Positions 59,761 through 64,000 of a stretch of 64,000 nucleotides of DNA are shown piece by piece (position 1 is the first letter of the stretch; each line of letters starts with the position of its first letter). The stretch covers positions 49,424,386 to 49,488,385 of the forward strand of contig OX359248.1 in the NCBI GenBank assembly GCA_947179485.1, in the 5' to 3' direction. The translations under genes and the position numbers were made by a program. Origin of the DNA: Allacma fusca. Its lineage: Eukaryota; Arthropoda; Collembola; Symphypleona; Sminthuridae. Under the pieces are notes generated by a model. It was not told where the DNA came from, made no database searches, and saw only the letters and a list, made by a program, of their open reading frames with translations.

Positions 59761-61324
59761 AATTTTTGCCATATGGTTTTCCATGATTTAATAGCTCTTT
59801 CCGTTTTTAACTAAACTTTATCCGAGGGTAGATTTCATGATAAATTATGAATCTGAAAGAATTATTTTGGAACCTTGCGTTGTTTCGGGAATTTGTACTC
59901 CAATATGCGTATCACAGTTCCGAGATCAATTTTTAGTTAATCTGAGGTCGTGGAACTACTTCCTATTCCAAAGGTCCATGTGAGGTCATGTAACAAACTG
60001 TGGTGAGTTAAGATCAAGTAAAAGATGTGACTCCACGAGTTAAGAGATGTGACTCCACGTTCTGACTATGCTGGTTCTGAGACTCATTTGGGCTCGATCT
60101 CGATTATTTCACTTAAAAAAACCGAAATTGAAATTATTTTCCCGATTAATTAACACTGAGAATCCTGAGATAATAATTGCTACCGTTGCATATTTGTGAC
60201 AAAACTTTGTGTACTGGGGGTTATGATATTCTATTTCTTTGTATGTAGTGCTAAATGATTGTCCCTGTTTAGTTTCTTCAATGTTTTTCGAACAAAATAT
60301 ACCCATTTTAGAAAATGCAAAACTAAACAAAAAGAATGACGGCTGCGATAAACTAAAGTTTAGCAAAGAATTAAAACCAGAGGACAGGAGTGGAAGGTTT
60401 TGCGACATATACTTGTTTATTATTCACAAAATAATTTCACCAGGAATTTATAAATTGATAAAAATATCTCTCCGACAAACATGGTATTTAGAATTCGAGA
60501 CATTGTTTTGATAACTTCCAAATAATTCTCAAATTACAATTGGCAGTATTTAAAAATTGACAATAACTTGAAGTACGCCAGCTCCGAATTGTGTAGGAAA
60601 AATTGGTTTGCCAAGAATTTAGATAATGTTCAAGCCAAATTACAGGTTACATAAATAATTCTTTAACAGAATATAAAGCGAAACAAAACCCTTGGCTTGT
60701 ATTCTACCCGAGAACCAATGCATCAGTCAGATTTTGGAAATATTTGTCTAGACGTCCATGTTTTGAATATTTCCTCAAAATTTAACTATGGTTTGAAATT
60801 TTTGTTGTTTCGTAATTAATTTTTTTCAAATGAGCTCAATCATTTGATCAATCAACCACACGTTGCATGAGGTTAGTCAAGTGTCAGATAATTTCTTCCC
60901 GGCACAAAAAGGAGAAATTTTGTAAAAAATCCGTGAATTTGAATGCCCAGACCATATTTTGACAAAGATTTTGGATTTGTTTATATTGTGATATTTTTTA
61001 TTGAAATTAGATTTTAATTCAATTTAGCACAACTTTTTAACCGGATATTAAAGACCCAGATGAGACATGTAGGTCAAAATGCATTGCAGTTTTTCAAATG
61101 TTTAAATCACATCCAAAATGTTCTTTTTCGCATTTTCGAAGACACTTTTTATCATAATTTGGAAAAAACTGAATATGGGGCTCTTGAGACTCGGAAAATC
61201 GCATACATTTAAAATAACACAAAATAAACATTTATTGAAAAACTTTATCGAGCGAAAATTTGTTCTCAGACAAACAAAATGCAAATTTCAAACTTGTTAA
61301 TTTCATTTCCGTTCAATCATCAAA
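59761..61324. repeat. Mosaic of interspersed repeat copies
   Basis: 59770-60240 parallels 12070-12440. 60240-60440 parallels 12460-12670, with module A near 60367-60432. 60440-60680 is an inverted relative of 40960-41160. 60790-60990 relates to 14190-14340 inverted. No gene. Confidence 0.5.
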
Positions 61325-61801
61325 TCAATCATCAATTTTGTGAATAATAAATAAGTATATACATACATGGTGTCGCAAAACCTTCCACTTCAATCCTCTG
61401 GTCTTAATTCTTGCCGGGGGTCGAGTTGTGGTGGAACGAAATAATTTCTTCTTCTGGAGTAAATTCAATGACCGGTTGTTCATTGGCTCTAAATTGGAGA
61501 AATTCGAATGTTGCTCAAACTGTGTTAAGTTCTGATGGTTCTTGTCGTTAAACCTGATTACTTCCCCATTGGAGCAAAATTCTTGCAAATCCTCAGCTTC
61601 AAATTGCAAAATTCGATTGTAGCTTAAAAACTTACAAAGTACTCGTCCAATTTCAATGAACCTGAAACAAGCAAAATCAGGGGTTGGGTTATCGTTCCCA
61701 TCAACAAAACGGATGGTTTCCTCCTCTGGACAAAATTCACTGAATACATAAATACACATACTATATATAATAAATTTGATCTTAAATTCGAAGAAAGGCA
61801 A
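61325..61801 (-). CDS. Unrecognised 158-residue ORF, uncertain
   Basis: The longest frame outside recognised elements and arrays. Phrases EFCPEEETIRF, KFLSYNRILQF and EFCSNGEVIRF look like three diverged copies of a short unit, so the middle may be a protein repeat or a minisatellite. The last 30 residues are translated from module A (61343-61412) and are probably not part of a real protein. The first 20 residues are hydrophobic and AT-driven. No family is recognised. Confidence 0.2.
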   Translation of the reverse strand: MPFFEFKIKFIIYSMCIYVFSEFCPEEETIRFVDGNDNPTPDFACFRFIEIGRVLCKFLSYNRILQFEAEDLQEFCSNGEVIRFNDKNHQNLTQFEQHSNFSNLEPMNNRSLNLLQKKKLFRSTTTRPPARIKTRGLKWKVLRHHVCIYLFIIHKIDD

Positions 61802-63093
61802 TGTAAAATTTCAGATGATTGCCTACGCAGCGCAATATTAATTTTTGGATCAATTATTACACCTCAGAATGCTATTTTCTCGTTTATTTATTCTAATGGG
61901 CAATGCTAATTTTCTGATAAAAGACTGCAGAATCCTTGCAAGGATATTCCCCCTGTTCGACCTAGGTGAAAACTCGGGTGCGCCTTTATTAGTAGTATTT
62001 TTTATAATTGGCGTATTGAAATCTGCAAAACATATCAGGAGATATCTAAAAACTTGAACGAAAATGAACAGGGCTCAAAACGTACCGAAACATAAAAACT
62101 TATACAATGAAACCAATACACCCAAAACTGGCATCAAAAACGTTTTCCACGTGATCTGAATTGCCAGCCCATAATGAACTGTCATGTTGGACATTTTATG
62201 TTCAGAGCGGGGCAGGCAGAATATGACATTTTTATTCGAGGGAAAATCGGACATTTTTGGCAAAACCGTAGAATAGAATAGAACAATTTGGCCGTTGGTT
62301 TGAATATCTGCTGGCAATTTTGCAGCAAAGTCGTGGTGATTAGTAAATTACAGTCAGGACAATCACAACAAAAACCTTCGTTTCACTTTGGCCCTGAAAA
62401 CAGGGGATGGGTGTATAGACAAACCGTAATTAATTAGTATACATTATCCGAGCATGTAAATTTTGTTCGAGAAATTAAAGGTGTGGCTCACTTGGCTCAG
62501 ATATTCCTCAAAATGGCTCCAAATTCTGTGGGTTTAATCAAATATATGTGTCAATTATAGGAAGCCAACGAAGTCTATGTCAAAATAAATTGGATTTATT
62601 CAAAACCTCATCGAAAGAGAAGGACACCGCACAATCGGTACGAGAATATGGCCCCTGTTCGATCTCGATAAGAAAATTCCTGGAGGGTGCACCTTGAAGA
62701 GTAGATTATTTTTGATAATTGGCCCAAAGAAATCGTAATGCAGGATTCAAAGATATCCCGGGTTAAAGTTAGTGAAAAATAAGGGGGGGGCTCATGGGGT
62801 ACCACAAAATTCAAACCGTGAAAATTAGCAATATAACTTCAAAAATGGCAAGAATAAAAATTAAATAACGTGAAAAAAGAATTTTCAGCGAGATATGACC
62901 TCACATTTCCAAGATACTGACTCAAGAGGTCAAAGAACGTCGATACCGGTTTCATAAACTAAACGATGGTGAAACTGGCCCAGATTAAAACGGGCTTTCA
63001 TTATACATATATTAAAAGTGTGCCGAGTTTGGTTCCAGTTTGTGACACGATGACCAAGCTGTGACCTCCGAGGTCAATACCAGTAAATGATGA
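61802..63093. repeat. Interspersed repeat copies
   Basis: 61811-62160 is a direct relative of 27890-28220 with the GACTGCAGAATCCTTGC segment. 62330-62440 relates to 46480-46580. Module B is at 62440-62570. 62571-63093 shows nothing recognisable apart from a few GAGGTCA words. Confidence 0.5.
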
Positions 63094-63101
63094 TCTGAAC
63101 T

Positions 63102-63909
63102 TAGTGCGCCCACTGTTTCAGTTCGTTTCAAAATATTTGTTTCGTTTCAGTTTGGACGCTGAAATGAAAAGAAGTAAAGTTTTCGTTTCAGTTCACGAAA
63201 AAGTGTTTCAGTTCGTTTCAGCTTGCTCGATGAACTGAAACGAAACGCAAAACGATCGTTTCAGGTTCGAAAATTTAAAATGCTTGGCATTAAACACTTT
63301 TTGGTCCGGCATTCACAGTTGAAGTTCCTACAAATTCAGGCATATTTCTAAAGGTAAATCTAGGCTTGGTAGTTCGGGTAACTCCAATCATTTTCCGTTT
63401 TCAAAGTAGGATCCACCAGGCCCCACAAAGTATTTCGTTAATCCCGTAGCAGTACGTTAAATTCAAAATTTCACAAACTTCAACTTTCAAGACGTAATAA
63501 ACAATATACTTAGCAAATTTTCTTAAATTATACAGGCTTAACAACATTCGATTACTACTTGCTAATTGTTAATTTTTTAATTAAGGATTCAATGATTTCC
63601 GAAGCAAATTAATTGTCCACAGAAACTTTCGCCTCTCTATTCTATATTATTTAGAGCCCACATACACAAGACATAATAAATGCCAAAGCAAAATTTTCGT
63701 CACAAGCGAAATTTCCCTTCAGAATTTAATTGCCTTTGAAACGTTTGAAACGCGTTTCAGTGAGACTGTTTCGTTTTGTTTCGGAGCCCCAACTGAAACG
63801 TTCGTTTCAGCTGGACTTGAAACTGAACTGAAATTTGTATGGAACGAACTGAAACGAACTGAAACGAAACGGAAATTTTCGTTTCAGGAACGAAACACTG
63901 GGCGCACTA
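63102..63909. mobile_element. hAT-type MITE with GAAACGAAC-word arms, 808 bp
   Basis: Ends TAGTGCGCCC and GGGCGCACTA with a perfect 8-bp duplication TCTGAACT (63094-63101 and 63910-63917). Arms are stacked CTGAAACGAAC words in both orientations (63114-63270 and 63738-63893). The core is AT-rich without ORF. Confidence 0.93.
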
Positions 63910-63917
63910 TCTGAACT

Positions 63918-64000
63918 TGGCTTTCAAAACTTTCATGGGGCTGCATTTGAGTCTTATTTCGCCTGCATTGGTCGAAAATTTCCGTCTCGGGCTCCATAAA
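63918..64000. other. Window end, no feature seen
   Basis: Unique-looking non-coding sequence without recognisable motifs. Confidence 0.4.

Overview
This window looks like gene-poor, AT-rich nuclear DNA of an invertebrate animal, probably an arthropod. I infer this from the mobile elements: a Ty3/gypsy-type LTR retrotransposon with env-like remnants, a BED-finger hAT transposon with spliceosomal introns, a LINE tail and many hAT-type MITEs. No rRNA, tRNA or confident host gene was found. Most long open frames are translations of repeats. The species cannot be named from what I can see.

Layout. 1-7.4 kb: GC-rich CGGGCC-word repeats, hAT-type MITEs at 2577-3104 and 4302-5172, a repeat shared with 37.5-38.8 kb, and a LINE C-terminal remnant near 7.1-7.3 kb. 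7.8-28.5 kb: a large imperfect inverted repeat. Its left arm (7790-13348) carries a 1476-bp hAT MITE. Its right arm (16757-28530) is split by a 9.05-kb LTR element (18823-27876). Both arms end inwards in arrays of a 39-bp unit. 28.5-32.5 kb: further repeat copies around a very homogeneous 39-bp array. 33237-36541: a hAT element with perfect 8-bp target-site duplications and a five-piece transposase gene. 36.5-56.6 kb: a mosaic of the same interspersed repeats, a 160-bp-TIR element, a foldback pair, a possible solo LTR, a Helitron-like start, a GAATCA-word TIR element and a second 1.29-kb copy of the GTACCC MITE. 56623-59174: a hAT-type element with another hAT-type element nested in it. 59.4-59.65 kb: a perfect 106-bp hairpin. 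63102-63909: a further hAT-type MITE.

How the parts relate. At least seven elements have 8-bp duplications and YAGNG-type ends (hAT hallmarks). Most have arms built from a family-specific short word: GGTTTAAACC, GGGTAC, TCGAGA, ACCCGAACCTG, GTTCCG or GAAACGAAC. The full hAT element shows what kind of transposase could move such MITEs, but none of the MITE termini match its TIR closely. The LTR element has almost identical LTRs, yet its protease-RT-RNase H block is deleted and its integrase is frameshifted, so it was probably mobilised in trans. Homologous repeat arms provide natural empty sites for both the LTR element and the 1476-bp MITE.

All alignments and counts were made by eye on the raw sequence. 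Boundaries supported by target-site duplications are reliable to the base; boundaries of old interspersed repeats are approximate.
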